From positions 59,057,491 through 59,121,490 of the forward strand of contig OX104130.1 of NCBI GenBank assembly GCA_944470555.2: a DNA stretch of 64,000 nt, given 5' to 3'. The translations under genes were made by a program, and so were the position numbers. The notes under the pieces are model-generated. The model ran no database searches. It had not been told where the DNA came from and saw only the letters and a program-made list of their open reading frames with translations. Positions 13,266 to 25,545 of this stretch are shown here, in pieces. The stretch comes from Heterobilharzia americana. Its lineage: Eukaryota; Platyhelminthes; Trematoda; Strigeidida; Schistosomatidae. The number at the start of each line of letters is the position of its first letter. Positions within the stretch are counted from its first letter, which is position 1.

Positions 13266-16200
13266 TACTCTACAGTACTACATCTTCCCCTTGATTTGGT
13301 TTATACGTGATTGCATTTACATCTTTCTTCAGCATGGACAAAGCTTCTTGATGTTATTTTGTCACCAAACTGTTTCAGTAATAATGGAGGTATGTAGCTC
13401 ATTCTACAACTTGAATTCCGTCGAACACGGCCTCCTGTATCAGCCAAGGGTTCAAATCCAATACAGTTTTGCAAAGAATTACAATTAATATATTCTTGAT
13501 GGTTACTCATGAAAGTTATCTAGGGGAGACTGAATACTGAGTAGTCGATTTAGGTATCGCATTCTTATTACTGAGTATGATGATGGATGTTTAACCTGTT
13601 TACTGTCTAACTTTCATGTTGATTACTGATTGTTCTCTACCGAAGTATCCTCATTGCATTGACTATAATCATCTGCATTTAATTTCATCAGAATTTTCGT
13701 TATATTGTTGGCACTGCATAAAAGAAGCTAACTTTTGAATTCAACCAGTGCTTGAAAAGCCTGAAATAATTCCCAGCTTTGAAATTTCAATCCATATACC
13801 TATCTTTAAATGGTCAGTCTAAAATAGCAGACTGTAGAAAACAGTTAAAAGGTTTATTCTGCTCTGTGAAATGAATATCAAATTGTCTGAGATGCTGAAC
13901 AAATGATGGTGATATAGCTTGAACAGTGTTCCCTTGTGTTTCCATCATGTGTCACTTCTTTCTCGATTACGGTATGTATGATTAAACCAAAAAGTTCTGA
14001 TTTTTAAGCACTGAGAACGTCCCATGTCTCTGTTCACGAATTTTTAGATTACAAATTAATCTTAGGACTATGGTTTATTGGGCTCATAAGGTGATGGTTG
14101 TGACCTTTGAAATATTAGATAACACCAAGTTGCACGACATCTGCGTGTTAACAAAGTCAACTGCTACTGTTAATATATTTACATTGGAAGAAAACCTTCC
14201 AGCGTGACTCAGATAAGGATTAGTAGAATCTATCTAAAGCTCAATAACTACCCATCAAATGAATACTGAGTATAGGACTGCTAGAAACTCAGCACTCGCT
14301 ATTTTATAAAAAGTGATATCACAAGCTTGTGTTCGCCCGATTCCTAAGTAAAATAAAGACCATACAATTTAAAATCTTCAAACCAAATTTATGTATGCAG
14401 ATGTTTGTTCATTCCCTTTCCCTCCCATGGGCTTAAAGTTCAACTCAGATACGACTACAATAATTTTCTTTTAGGTCAGTGGTATACATGTAAATATAAT
14501 TTGTTTACGCTTTTCATTATCATAATAATAAAACTCCGCTTTGCCTTCATTTTTACATTTTGTCATTAGTTTCAGAAATGATAAAGAATTTAAACACTTT
14601 ATTATATAACTGCTGTACGACAATCATTTTTTCTCCTCTACGCTACACAATCTACTCAAACATGTACAATGTCTGACCACTGAAATTACATTGATTTTCA
14701 AAAAAACATTTTGTTGCTGTTATCCACTTTATCTTTGAATTCATGTATCCAAACTCCATTAACCATAATAGCACCAAATAACCAGGTCACATAAGTTTTA
14801 AATGTAATTATAAAGCCTGACAAGATTTTGCCGAAAATACGTATTTATATAGACGCTTTTTTTCAATTATTTCTTCGGGGATATTTGAAGTTTGTGTAAT
14901 CACTCGAATGAGAAGAATTAGAGTCTAGATTCTTACAAAAAATGTAGGAGTAAACAAAATACTACGATATTTAAAGGTAATATTAACTATGCGTCAATTT
15001 TTAAGTTAACCTTTTTTATGCTGACAGACTAGGAAGCGTTAGCTCTGTAATCATTGACTTAATTAGACTTCAACCTTTATTGTTTATTCAATTTTAGGAA
15101 ATGCGTGTTAGGAAAACCGTTTTCATGTTATCGTACCTTAAAAGCTTCTTATTAATTTGATTGTTTTATTGATAACATAGCATTTTCCTACATTTTTAAT
15201 CTACTTTTTGCTTTTCAGGCTTCTCGTAAAGGAAGTAGTTTTAATCCTATGCACAAAGACAAACTGCAAACTTCTCTCAATTACATGAAAATCTCTGAAG
15301 TCTGAAAATATAAATGACAGCGAAAATAATTAGTTTTTCATGCTGTGTTTCCGCTACCTGGCGCAAGACTTGCACTACTGATATATTGCAAACCGTGCTT
15401 ACTTATGAGTAAGAATTCTATAGAGAGCTTATTCACTGATATTTCATGTCATTTGCTTCATTTCAAACACATATAACTACTTAGCAATGAACATTTGTAT
15501 ATGTACTCCTTAGATAATGAAAAAACATTGCGCAATAGTGATATGATTGCATGACTAAGTAAAAATTACAAATCAGGTTGGCTTACCTTTCAAGCAGATA
15601 TTATTCTTCAGTAAACTGTTTGAAACCACTTTAGATATCTTTTTAAAAATAGATCATAATAATGTTTTCACACATGTAACTTTGTTAGATTAAAAAAGGA
15701 ATGTTAGCACAGCAGAGAAAATTTTTAAAATATAATAATCAGGATGAATAGGAAGGAAATGATTCATCTAAAAATAATATAAAACCTGGGTGTCATAAAA
15801 AAAGTTAATTGAAGCATTTACCTGATTGGTTGGTCTAATATCAACCAATGAAAATACAAGGAGAAGAATTCATGTGAATTTTGAAGAATCTGGATTACTT
15901 TTTCTAAAAATATTAGTTTTACTGTATTTGAAGAAAACACTGCTATTTCTCATTTCCCAGGTAGCATCTGTATATACAGTATTTCTACAAAAGCAGTTGA
16001 AATAATTCATAACACATCAGAAATGCTAATGTTTTGAAAAAAAATAACTTTATTCTCTCAAAATTAGTATAGTTATTAACTAAAAATCCTTCACACTTAA
16101 CTGGTAATTATTATTTACCACCCAACAAATAACAGGTGATTAAATATCATTTAATAGGAGGATGCAATAAATCAAGTAATTATCTCATGGTAAATGTTTT

Positions 16201-16700
16201 TACTAATTTCCAAGGTGAATATAATGTTAGGGCCGAATTTAAACTTTAGTTAGATTAAATGCCATTTGTTCCTCGTAGATGTCTTAAGTGATGATACAGT
16301 CACTGAAATTTCATGTCAGGTTAGCAGATTCTGTCAGTATAAATGTAAAAAACTACTATTTCACCTTTCTCTAGGGCTGTTCATCAGAATGGATCTTTAA
16401 ATATTTCCCTGTCCTAATTTCTGACTAGTAAGCTTTATCTAAGGAAGTGAATCTTAACTCAGTACATATGGTCTGATCAAACAAACGTTCAGAGATTCAT
16501 TTAGTTTTCGCGATACTATTACCTTAGCCCAGATCATTGTACGTCTGCCTGTCATCAAAAAGTGCCTGGAAGGTTTAGGAAGGCAAGAATTTGTGATAAA
16601 CGCCATAGTCTCCTTTGAATAAACTTAGCAATTTGTCAGAAGGTAAGTTTCCAACTATCCTGTACAAGATATGTAATTTAAACGTCTTAGATAATGTGTT
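13266..16700. other. AT-rich DNA, nothing recognised
   Basis: Short open frames only, many in overlapping pairs on opposite strands. No repeat, RNA or protein signal that I can support. Confidence 0.55.
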
Positions 16701-16985
16701 TTGAGGCTAATGGGGATTTTAATCTCAAGATAGTATTCATCACATGCTGATATCAACTGGAGAACCACTGAAAACTTGTGAGCACCGGACAGCTGTTTCA
16801 TCCAAGTGTTGAGCTCCTCATCAGCATGCACTAACGTACCTGCTAGACGTCGAACTCAGGACCTCCAGGTTTCACGGTGGCTGCGTTAACCATTCAGCCA
16901 CTGGGTTGGCGTTCAATGATCTACAGTTTCCCACTCCTGTTAGTTTGCGATATAATGCAACTATCATCCAAGGTCTTCAGTTGAA
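16701..16985 (-). mobile_element. tRNA-like inverted-repeat element, one-ended copy
   Basis: Minus-strand copy of the family seen complete at 25.1 kb. It keeps the 3' arm (16701-16830) and a tRNA-like core with A box as the reverse complement of 16883-16900 (TGGCTGAATGGTTAACGC, identical to the 25-kb copy) and B box as the reverse complement of 16849-16863. The opposite arm is missing. A second fragment of the arm lies at 17093-17145 in the same direction as the first arm. Confidence 0.7.
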
Positions 16986-17159
16986 ATCCATTTCACTTCC
17001 AGTTGACTGATCCACCAGGTTTCGTCTTCTCATTAGAACTGAAGGGTACACATCCTGAAGCATGTCACCAATGAACAGTATACAACAGTGTATTTGGAGG
17101 TTAACAGGGATTCTAATTTTAAGGTAGCATTTATCATCGACTGATTGTTATATTACTAA

Positions 17160-18200
17160 CTGATGTTATTTCATTATTCACAAATGTCCCACTATTTGAA
17201 AAAGTTTGTTTTATATGTGACTACATTAAGTGAAATGCAATTAACATCGGTATACTGATAAAACTTTTGAAAGAACTACTGTTAAGATTCACACATAATG
17301 TAACAACTCCGAACAGCAAAAGGAAGGGGTGGCAATGGAATCATCATTGGGTACACTGTTAGTAGGCAAGTTTAGAGCAAGACTGGAAACAACTATACAC
17401 AATCCAGTTATCAGGCAGTCTAAATTCTATAGAAGATATGTCGGTTATATATTCGTCATTTACGACAAGACCTGTGACTTACAGGAAGTAATTCAAGATT
17501 TTAGTGAATACTACTTCTTCATCAAATTTACGATAAAGATGGAATCACACCCAAAGAAATCATTTGGTGATTCACAGTCAACAAGAAGAGATGATGGGAC
17601 ATAAAGGAGAAATCTATCGAAAATTTATGTAGAACGGACGGATGAAAACCTTTGATATTAAGGTTTCCATAGGTCAAAAACAAAAGATAATTCATTGTCT
17701 TTCCTCTTAAATGGGGAAAGCTTTTGTTTCCGACACTTCGCAAGACGAAACTGAACGTTTATCAGAAACCAATACCCAGAGATATCTATAAGTAAAAATT
17801 TATATCAAAATAATGCCATGCGGCTTATTTTGAGCTTGGAATTTAATGGAGATGCAGACTAATGAAGGCTGTCAAAAGAAATATTCTATGCAGCCACTCT
17901 GAAAATCATTTATACTAGTCACCCAATGGTGAAAACTTGTATGAAGGACAAAATATCACCACTAGCCACTTCAATATGCGTATATTAATTCACCTTCTTC
18001 TATGGAGCTAGACACATAGACTTTACGCAATGGCAGATTTTCTAAGTCTACCCCAACACCTTCTAGTATAGCCCAGTAATAACGTAGATAAATTAAGAGC
18101 TCAATGCTACAATGTTTAATCAACAACTTGACCGTCCAAAAAGTGCGAGAAGACATTCATTTTGCATCAATGAAACTCTAGCAACCCTAACTCCAGAAAC
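17160..18200 (+). pseudogene. Penelope-like element relic, RT plus GIY-YIG region
   Basis: The 91-codon open frame at 17329-17604 carries VAMESSLGTLLVGKFRARLE (family pattern VAMGSPLGPLLA), then RYVGYIFVI where the family has RYVDDxF, then TRRDDGT. Upstream, LLKELLLRFTHNV near 17265 fits the preceding RT segment. Downstream, KDKISPLATSICVY*FTFFY followed by GARHID near 17950-18030 resembles the start of the GIY-YIG endonuclease that follows RT in Penelope elements. Both catalytic aspartates of the YVDD box are replaced (YVGY), and stops and frameshifts are present, so the copy is inactive. The GIY-YIG assignment is weaker than the RT one. Confidence 0.75.
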
Positions 18201-18398
18201 TGGAATTCTGTATCCAGAAGTAACTCTACCCTTCCTTTTCCTTATTCATTTCTTAATTTTTAAAATTTTTAGCTCTTAAGCTCAATTAATCTTTTACTTT
18301 TCACATCGTTACTACATAAACAACTTTTTTCTGCTCGATTACAAATTTTCCACTCCTCTGCTTACCAACAACTGTCTGCTCACTTTGTTACGAATTCT

Positions 18399-18512
18399 TT
18401 ACTTCTTCATTTCATTCACATTCACTCTCGTCGTCAAATATTTTCATGTTTTCTTATGTAATTTCCATTCCTGTATTACTTTTATAACCAGGACCTAATA
18501 AAGTTGAAAAAT
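18399..18512 (+). repeat. Dispersed repeat, copy 1 of 2
   Basis: About 114 bp (tacttcttcatttcattcac... to aaagttgaaaaa) recur in direct orientation at 19603-19717 with roughly 80-85% identity by eye. It could be the 3' untranslated end of the Penelope-like relic just upstream, since it begins about 200 bp after the last recognisable coding part. That is inference. Confidence 0.6.
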
Positions 18513-18786
18513 ATTAACATTTTCGAGCACAATGACTATGTTTAAATACAATGGTACAGCTGCGGAGGATGATATTGCCGTAAACAAATTTGTTTGCTGA
18601 AATCTACTTTTTTAGGATGATTGTCGAGGCTAAAGAACTCAAACATCCCAGAAAAACTAGGACTTATTAATCAATACATTTAATTTTGTTACGAATCTTT
18701 TTTTATACAAACTACTCATTGCTTAAGATCCTCCTCATTTCATAAGTTTCTTAGGTCAAACATCCTATAATGATGCATGATGCAGA

Positions 18787-18814
18787 TTCAGTCAAGAAAC
18801 TATTCTTGACTGAA
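18787..18814. repeat. Short perfect hairpin
   Basis: Perfect 12-bp arms (ttcagtcaagaa / ttcttgactgaa) with a 4-nt loop, about 50 bp before the TTAC array. Confidence 0.7.
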
Positions 18815-18865
18815 ATAACTTTATTATATCCCTATGTGAGGTGAATGAGTGCAACAGTGAGTGAC

Positions 18866-19101
<236 letters not shown>

Positions 19102-19416
19102 AAACCACCCACTTAGCCTCAATACGTTTCTATTCTCATTGGCTGACATTCTGAACAGGTTACCTACGTGTTTAAGGCCTTTAACATTTTTCATATATTC
19201 CGTAAAACACACGATTATGTACTATAGAGTAGAGTTCACTCTTTTTGTCTCTGAGTCAGCTGATTTGAGGTAAATAGTAGTCGTTTAGTCAAATCTGAAC
19301 GTAGCCATCCTGGGGTAATAGTTGTAGATAACATACACCTGGCGTTAAGACCAGAAAAATCGGTCATACCATAGGGTCAAGAGCCTAGCGCACGTGAACA
19401 CACGTGAGTGAACACA

Positions 19417-19438
19417 ATGATAATAATAATAATAATTC
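19417..19438 (+). repeat. (TAA)n tract, possible retroelement tail
   Basis: The run tgataataataataataat follows a non-AT-rich stretch (19280-19416) and looks like the short tandem tail left at the 3' end of RTE-type elements. I could not identify the body. Confidence 0.4.
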
Positions 19439-19602
19439 ACTTTATTCTAAACAAGTGAAATGCATATTCTAAAGAGACTTTCTCGATTTCTTCACTTTTT
19501 GTTACTTAATTAATGCATAAAATTTCTTAAAAAGTCTTGTTTAACCTGACTTTTGTATCTGAATCTCGTCTGACTTAAAATGCATATTTTAACATGGATA
19601 CG

Positions 19603-19717
19603 TTACTTCTTGATTTCATTCACATTTACTGTAGTTGTCAAATACTTTCATGTTTTTTTATGTAACTTCCATTCCTGTATTACTTTCATGACCTGGAACT
19701 ACTAAAAATTGAAAAAT
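19603..19717 (+). repeat. Dispersed repeat, copy 2 of 2
   Basis: Direct copy of 18399-18512. The pair brackets the hairpin and the TTAC array. Confidence 0.6.
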
Positions 19718-19929
19718 TCTATATCTATGTTGGCTCATTTTTCTAACTATTGAAATGTTATTGCTTTTCTCTTTTAGACACTAGTTTAATAGTTCAGTAT
19801 CTGTTTCTTTAGCAATAAAAATGATTTTTTTGGCTTCATTGACTGCCAATTACAGGAAACCACTGTTTTTGTTTAGTAATCACCTTACTTTATACTGTAT
19901 GTTACTTTTATTATCCTATCGTTATTTGT

Positions 19930-20250
19930 ACTGGATTGATCAGTCTTTATTGGCATATGGGCTCACTACTATAAAACTGAAATACAGGCATTATCGAGGC
20001 ATTCGCGTAGGAGCAGTCAACGATGGGATAATTCTAACCGCAATATAAAAACTATACCCGTCACACAAGAGGCACCTATTGTGACTCGGTAGCCTTGTGG
20101 ATAACGCTGTGCCGTTTAAAGCGTCCGGTCTCGAGTTCCAGTCGTGAGGGAACAAGATTACTAACTGGGAAGTGAGCGCATTCAGCTGACGTGGCAGAAA
20201 TAAGAAGAAACGCACGTCCTAGATCCCACTGCTAGCCACTACCCATCATT
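19930..20250 (+). mobile_element. Sm-alpha-type element with local inversion
   Basis: Plus-strand Sm-alpha: 5' head at about 19990 (attatcgaggcattcgcg), A box at about 20088-20110 (tagccttgtggataacgc), B box at about 20128-20142 (ggtctcgagttcc), decayed hammerhead at 20180-20224, and the family 3' end (cccactgctagccactaccc). The segment that normally follows the head (gcccatatgccaata...) is absent from its place. It lies instead in inverted orientation at 19930-19963, directly upstream. Confidence 0.75.
20180..20224 (+). ncRNA. Hammerhead ribozyme relic (Sm-alpha)
   Basis: Stem I strand ATTCAG, core CTGACG with the next A changed to T, stem II replaced by an unpaired tggcagaaataagaa, then GAAACGCACGTC and CTAGAT. 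GAAA and the GTC cleavage triplet survive but stem II is lost, so activity is not expected. Confidence 0.6.
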
Positions 20251-21267
20251 AATATCAAATCATCCTACTCCTCTGATATGTTAGCACTCAGAATATGACA
20301 TTCTCAAATGGATTGTTACTAACGATAATTATCTACAGCATTACTATGTACGTTTTAAAAATACAGTCAATGAATTCAGGCATTTCTATGCACTTTAAGT
20401 TCTGAATATCATTTAAACCTGCTTTTTACATGTCTGAAGTTTCATTGGTTAGGTTTATCCGCAAATGAAATTCCTTCTGGTGATATTCAACTTCAATCTT
20501 CTACAGTTCTTAACTTAAGAATGATATTTTGTCTTACAGAATTACGTAAGTATACAGGTTCTTCTTTGCATTTTCAGCCTATTGAGTACATGTTATTTTA
20601 AATTCTACTGGTCAGTAGATATTTAAGATAACAAAACAGGATTTGAAAAGAGGAATTCCCTTGAATATTACATCATCATTGCCAACTTTTATTTTTGCAA
20701 CCCACAGTATTTCATTTCACGTTGAGTCACCGATGATGCTCTTCATCATCATCACCATCAATATCAACAAGGACCAGGCATTACTGCATAACGATCCGAG
20801 TTGCCACACCTCATATCAGTACATCAAGTAAAAAGGTAGTGAGGTGAAAGATGAAGATAGGAAAATCAAGTCCAAAGAAATATAAAGTACGAGAAGAAAA
20901 AAAGAATGACAAAATGGTGAGATTCGGTGTAGCGCCCTTAAGATTAGGATAATATATGTATACATCTGCGCCACTGACAGGGGTTCTCAGCCATATCACC
21001 ACCTACAGTCTCCAACCACTGGTTCCTCTTGTCCCGCGGACCCTAACCACCAAGTCTGCATAGCCCCACATGACTCAAACCAACAGTCAGAGACTTCATA
21101 CATTGGTGCCATGTTTTAGTCTGGCCGCCTCGCACCTTTTTCTAGCCTGAACCTACTTCGGCCAACATTTTGTGACGAGGCAATCGGTGACTAGGCATAC
21201 GTAGTACGTGTCCCAACCATCTCAGTCGATGAAGGTTCACAACCTCGTCAACTCACTTAACTCTTCT

Positions 21268-22413
21268 CTATAAAACTCTACTCCTGACTTCTGCATTACT
21301 CACGTGGTGACACCACGCAATACGGCCTATACTACGAAGGCAACAGTGGTCAAACACCTGAAGCCTTCTCATGTCTTCCACCTTCAATGGCCATGTTTCA
21401 CAGCCATACAGTAGAACAGAGCGGACTGCTGTGCAGTACACGCGACCCCTGGTAGACAAACGGATATCACGGCGGCGCCATAGGTGGCGCAAATTGGCAA
21501 AAGCCAATCGAGCCTTTTGTATCCGTGCAGAAATCTCATCGGCAACTAACCCACCGGGGTTGATCCTACTTCCCAGGTAAGTGAAGTGGTCAACACACTC
21601 AACCACTTCACTCTCTATTGTTAGCCGCGGTACCGCTGAAGACCAGTCCTGGAGCAAAAATTTGCATTTGGGTGGTGAAAATCGCATCCCAAACATTCTC
21701 AAATTCCCACTCAAAGTGTTCAGAAGACTCTGCATCTTGTCAGCGTCTTCACCTAACAGGACTATGTCATCTGCATATTCTAGATCTAAGGAAAATTCAC
21801 CTGTGATTCGGTCAACGTCTTTGTAATTTGATGACGAGAGGGAAACCTCCATAAGAATATCTATGATAAAATTAAATAAGAATGGGGATAGTGGGCATCC
21901 TTGACGGACACCACTTGATGAGTATAGCTCCCTGGACAACTCACCATAGGCTCTAACATGCCCACAAGTGTTCGAGTAGAGAGCTTTCAATAAGGTGATG
22001 TACTTACTAGGCACGCCTTTCAGTGACAGACACTGCCATAAGACTTCTCGATCAACGGAGTCAAATGCCGCCTTCAGGTCGAGAAATACAGCTATTGTCG
22101 GGCGTCTGTAAGCATGCCTATGTTCCAGGACCTGGCGCAGTGTGAATATTTGGTCGATACATCCACGGCCAGGTCTAAAGCCTGCCTGGTTTTCTCGGGC
22201 TTGCTGTTCCCGAGCTCCACTCAGGCGTCGGAGAATTATAGAACTTAGGATCTTAGACACTATGTTCGTCAGGCTGATTCCTCTGTGGTTATCACAAGAG
22301 GACTTCTCGCCTTTCTTGAAGACTGGGATGATCAGTGACTTAGACCAGTCGGAGGGGATCGTATTTGATTCCCATATACTGGCTAACACTTCCGTTAACC
22401 TGACTAAGAGCAC
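21268..22413 (-). pseudogene. RTE reverse transcriptase domain
   Basis: A 381-residue open frame containing RT motifs in order: PVFKKGEKSSCDNHRGISL (about 30-48), AGFRPGRGCIDQIF, FLDLKAAFDSVD (first catalytic Asp), GVRQGCPLSPFLFN, LEYADDIVLL (catalytic YADD), FTYLGSRI and SVLLYGCETWPL (thumb). The start Met is internal: the upstream LGRAAEPDGLPAEVY belongs to the same domain and is joined to the endonuclease frame across a C8 run. The frame stops at TAG (21268-21270) after SNAEVRSRVL, but the reading frame goes on with NLHRLRWLGHVLRMP and QWLETVGGDMAENPCQWRR, interrupted by further stops, to about 20945. Confidence 0.88.
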
Positions 22414-22583
22414 TCTACCACCATTCTTGTATACCTCAGCAGGTAGTCCATCTGGTTCTGCCGCCCTTCCTAGTTTCAGGTTGCCTGCCGCTTCCCCGAC
22501 TTCTCCTAGGGTTGGGGGGGGCCTGTCTCAATGTTTCATTTAGGATCCGACTGGGTACCGGTCAACGCAATGGTGGCTGGAGG

Positions 22584-23861
22584 CTAGTTAAACTGTTCCT
22601 CGAAGTGTTCTGCCCATCGTTCCAGTCGTCTCCCTTGCGAGTGAATCGCAGATCCGTCCTTCTCCGCTATAGCCTCACTAACTGTTGTTGACCATTTCCC
22701 CCCAGTCTCCTTAATAAGTCTAAATAACTGTCTACTGTTACCGATCGCCGCTGCCTTTTCCATCTCTTTAGCCTTCGCTGCCCACCACTGTTCACGATCG
22801 TTGCGCAGACTTTTCGTCAGTCTATTTTTAAGTTGCGCTCGCTCTTCATTGTACTCAGAGCCTGCAGGGATGCATTCACGTGCATCCATTAGTTTGGAAG
22901 AAGCTGCTGATATCCACTGGCTCCTTTTAGCCATTATTTTGGAGTCGGCTACAGTCTTCAGTGCTGCTTTTACAGTAGACTGAAGATGGCACCAAGCTTC
23001 TTCTGGATGAGTGACAGTCTTTTGTTCCGATAACTGCCTAGCCAACTTCTCACTGAACACGGCTTTGGTGTTTTCGTTGTCCAGCAGAACTCGTAGTGGT
23101 TTTGTTGCCAAATTTTTTCTACGTCCATTGAGACGCAGGCATATACGTGCTCGGACCAACGCATGATCGCTGTCCAAACACGTACTCCAGAAGGAGCGGC
23201 AGTCTTCCACCGATCCTCTCCAGCGATGACTAATAGCAATGTGGTCTATCTGTGTCCATCGCTGAGTCGAGCTCGGTGGACGCCAGGTCAGACAGTGCCT
23301 TTCTTTATGTCTGAAATTTGTGCTGGCTAAAAATAGGCGGTTATCTGAGCATAGTTGTAATAGGCGATCACCGTTATCTGTACGTTCAGCTGGGATTCCG
23401 AAAGTGCCACCTAAGTGCCTTTCTGCCTCACTCAGTCTACCCACCTGTGCGTTGAGGTCACCTGCAACAACCACTACGTCCGAACGTTTGGCTTTCGAGA
23501 GGAGGTTAGACAGTTTATGGTAGAACTCGTCCTTCACTTCATCCGAACTGCAGTCAGTGGGTGCGTAAGCAGAGATTACAAAGAGACAACGGCGAGTCTC
23601 ACTATTCCTTTTAGTTCTCACTGTGCCGTTCAGCCTCATAGCGCAGAGGCGACTATCAACTGGGATCCAGTCTAGTAGTGAGTTTTCTGCCCTGGTGCTT
23701 AATGCTATACCTACACCTGCAAGACCACGAGAGCTAGCTATCGAATCTCCAGAAACTCGAAGGGTGAATTTTGCAGATTCACCAGATTGGTCAGGAGAGG
23801 TCAGGTGAATAACCACACTTGGGTCCTGTATGCGTGTCTCACAAACACAGCACACATCCAT
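22584..23861 (-). pseudogene. RTE endonuclease domain and linker
   Basis: A 425-residue open frame. It carries the AP-endonuclease-like signature in order: CETRIQD (catalytic Glu) at residues 7-13, AGDLNAQVG near 138-146, and QIDHIAIS followed by SDHAL near 205-235. The true N-terminus lies upstream in another frame: FNVRTLRQIGQQASLAKTL is encoded at about 23886-23935 and a proline-rich leader before it, so the listed Met at 23861 is only the first after a frameshift. The frame ends at TAG (22584-22586) just after FEEQFN. Conceptually the protein continues (PPATIALTGTQSDP) into the RT. In RTE elements this domain nicks target DNA to prime reverse transcription. Confidence 0.85.
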
Positions 23862-24689
23862 GCCCGAGTTGCTAGAGTCTTTGCCAACGAAGCCTGTTGG
23901 CCAATTTGACGGAGGGTGCGGACATTGAAGGCTCCAATATGTAATTTGGAGCGTGGTTTAAGGAGATCCAGGATGCTGTTCTGTGGACTCAGATCGTTGT
24001 CGAAGGCTGCAGAGGTAGGAGAAATTGAAGATGATGCAGCATCATTAATTAAGAGACGTGAAGGAAGATTAGAAGGTAATGATGGAGGAGGAGGATAGCA
24101 GTCAGAGGAAACTTGGGTGCTGACAGAGTTGTGAAGGCGGTTGACACTTCTCGGCTACCCACACCGTGGAAGGCTATTTCTTCTTAAGGTACCTGAAAGA
24201 GATTTGTGTGACCGCAGAGCCCATTGGACATCTGCTTGAGGCCTGTCACACCCAGCCTTTTGAGTATGATTATTTTGAACCTTTGTATTTTTGGGGCCGG
24301 ATGGTCGAAAGGAAACGACAAGTGAACCAACACCGCCGGCCCGGCAGACCGTGGGGCGTGGTGGACTGTGTTATTTTTGGGGCCGACCTTTTCTACCCCC
24401 CTTCCACTGAGAAGGCAGCATCAGCATGGCACTGCTGGTCATCCAAGGGAAACACCTTACTGCTGTCACACCCCACCCAGCTGTCAGCAGTACGATTTCA
24501 CCCTCAGACCCCCGTCATAGTGTAGTAATTTACACCACAACTGTAACTGCTTTTCGTCTGACCATCATCCAACAGAACTTTCTGGTATGGTAGGACCTCG
24601 AGGGAACAAGTGTTCCACCAGCATAGCTCGTCAGGTCATTGTGGTATCCAAGCCCGACCACCAAGTCATGGTAGCAGGTATCGGTTGGG

Positions 24690-25130
24690 AATGATGCTTT
24701 TAACAAGTCACCTTCAGAAATGAAAGTCATTGTACTGTATGTTTCAAGATGAGGAATGCAAATCTCTGCATATAAATCTGATTTAAACAGACAGCTATCA
24801 ATAAGGTGCAATCACAACCTTGAAGAAACAAATTTTTATTGAGGGAGCACCAAGTAATTTGCTTTTCGCTTCGGTGCTATTCATGATATAAGCAGATTAG
24901 TTAAAAAAAGTCACCATTTATTATCTATGAGTTATTCTGTTTATAGATTGACAGTAAGAATCAAAAGAAGTTAGTGATCAAAAAAGCTGGAAAAAGGGTG
25001 AAAACGGTTTCACTACATATTTGAGTGTATTTCAAACGATATTTAAAAAATCACAGGCTAAATAATGTCACTATGCAATACAAATGAATTGAAATACTAT
25101 TTTTATAATAAATAAATGAATAATGTGTCT
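24690..25130. other. No gene recognised
   Basis: AT-rich DNA between the RTE element and the inverted-repeat element. Nothing supported. Confidence 0.5.
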
Positions 25131-25138
25131 TTGAGATG

Positions 25139-25545
25139 AATGGGGATTTTTAATTTAGAAGTAGTATTCATCATGAACTGATATCAGTTAGAGAACCATT
25201 GAAAATCTGGGAGCACTGGTCAGCTGTTTCGCCCTAGTACGGGACTCCTCAGCAGTACGCAGTGGATGCTAACTGAAGACCTTGGGTGACAGTCGCGATA
25301 TGTCGTGAATTGACAGTAGTAGGAAATTATGAACCACTGGAAGCCGACCCAATGGCTGAATGGTTAACGCGTTCGCAGTTAAACCTGAAGGTCCTGAGTT
25401 CGACCCCTAGCCGGGTGGTGGGTGCGTACTGCTGGGGAGTCTCATACTAGGACGAAACAGCTGTCCAGTGCTCCCAGATTTCAATGGTTCCCTAACTGAT
25501 ATCAGTCCATGATGAATCCTACTTCTAAATAAATAATCACCCTTT
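25139..25545 (+). mobile_element. Inverted-repeat element enclosing a tRNA-like promoter
   Basis: Left arm 25139-25260 and right arm 25424-25545 are inverted complements over about 122 bp at close to 88-90% identity by eye, from gaatggggattt at the outer end to agcagtacgc at the inner end. Between them lies a tRNA-like segment: A box TGGCTGAATGGTTAACGC at 25353-25370 and B box GGTCCTGAGTTCGACCC at 25390-25406. The 3' body is shared with 10998-11395, 16701-16985 and 30270-30815. A transcript starting at these boxes would contain the right arm only. I know of no named family with this layout. Confidence 0.8.

Larger units (their letters stand above)
20738..24535 (-). mobile_element. RTE-clade (SR2-like) non-LTR retrotransposon, near full length
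   Basis: Read on the minus strand: a GC-rich 5' untranslated part (about 24535-24100), an APE-type endonuclease, a reverse transcriptase, a degraded C-terminal part to about 20945, then a short AT-rich 3' untranslated part ending in a GATGATGATG tail near 20740. Length (about 3.8 kb), domain order and tandem-repeat tail match RTE elements such as schistosome SR2. Homologous sequence may extend 5' to about 24690. Breaks: a frameshift near 23870, TAG at 22584, TGA at 22536-22538, a frameshift in an 8-base C run (plus-strand G at 22514-22521), and at least four stops after 21270. Catalytic motifs are intact. Confidence 0.88.

Noticed and set aside
25353..25406. tRNA gene candidate (A box like tRNA-Ser/Leu)
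   Set aside because: No acceptor or anticodon stems, and the same core recurs in several repeats in the window.
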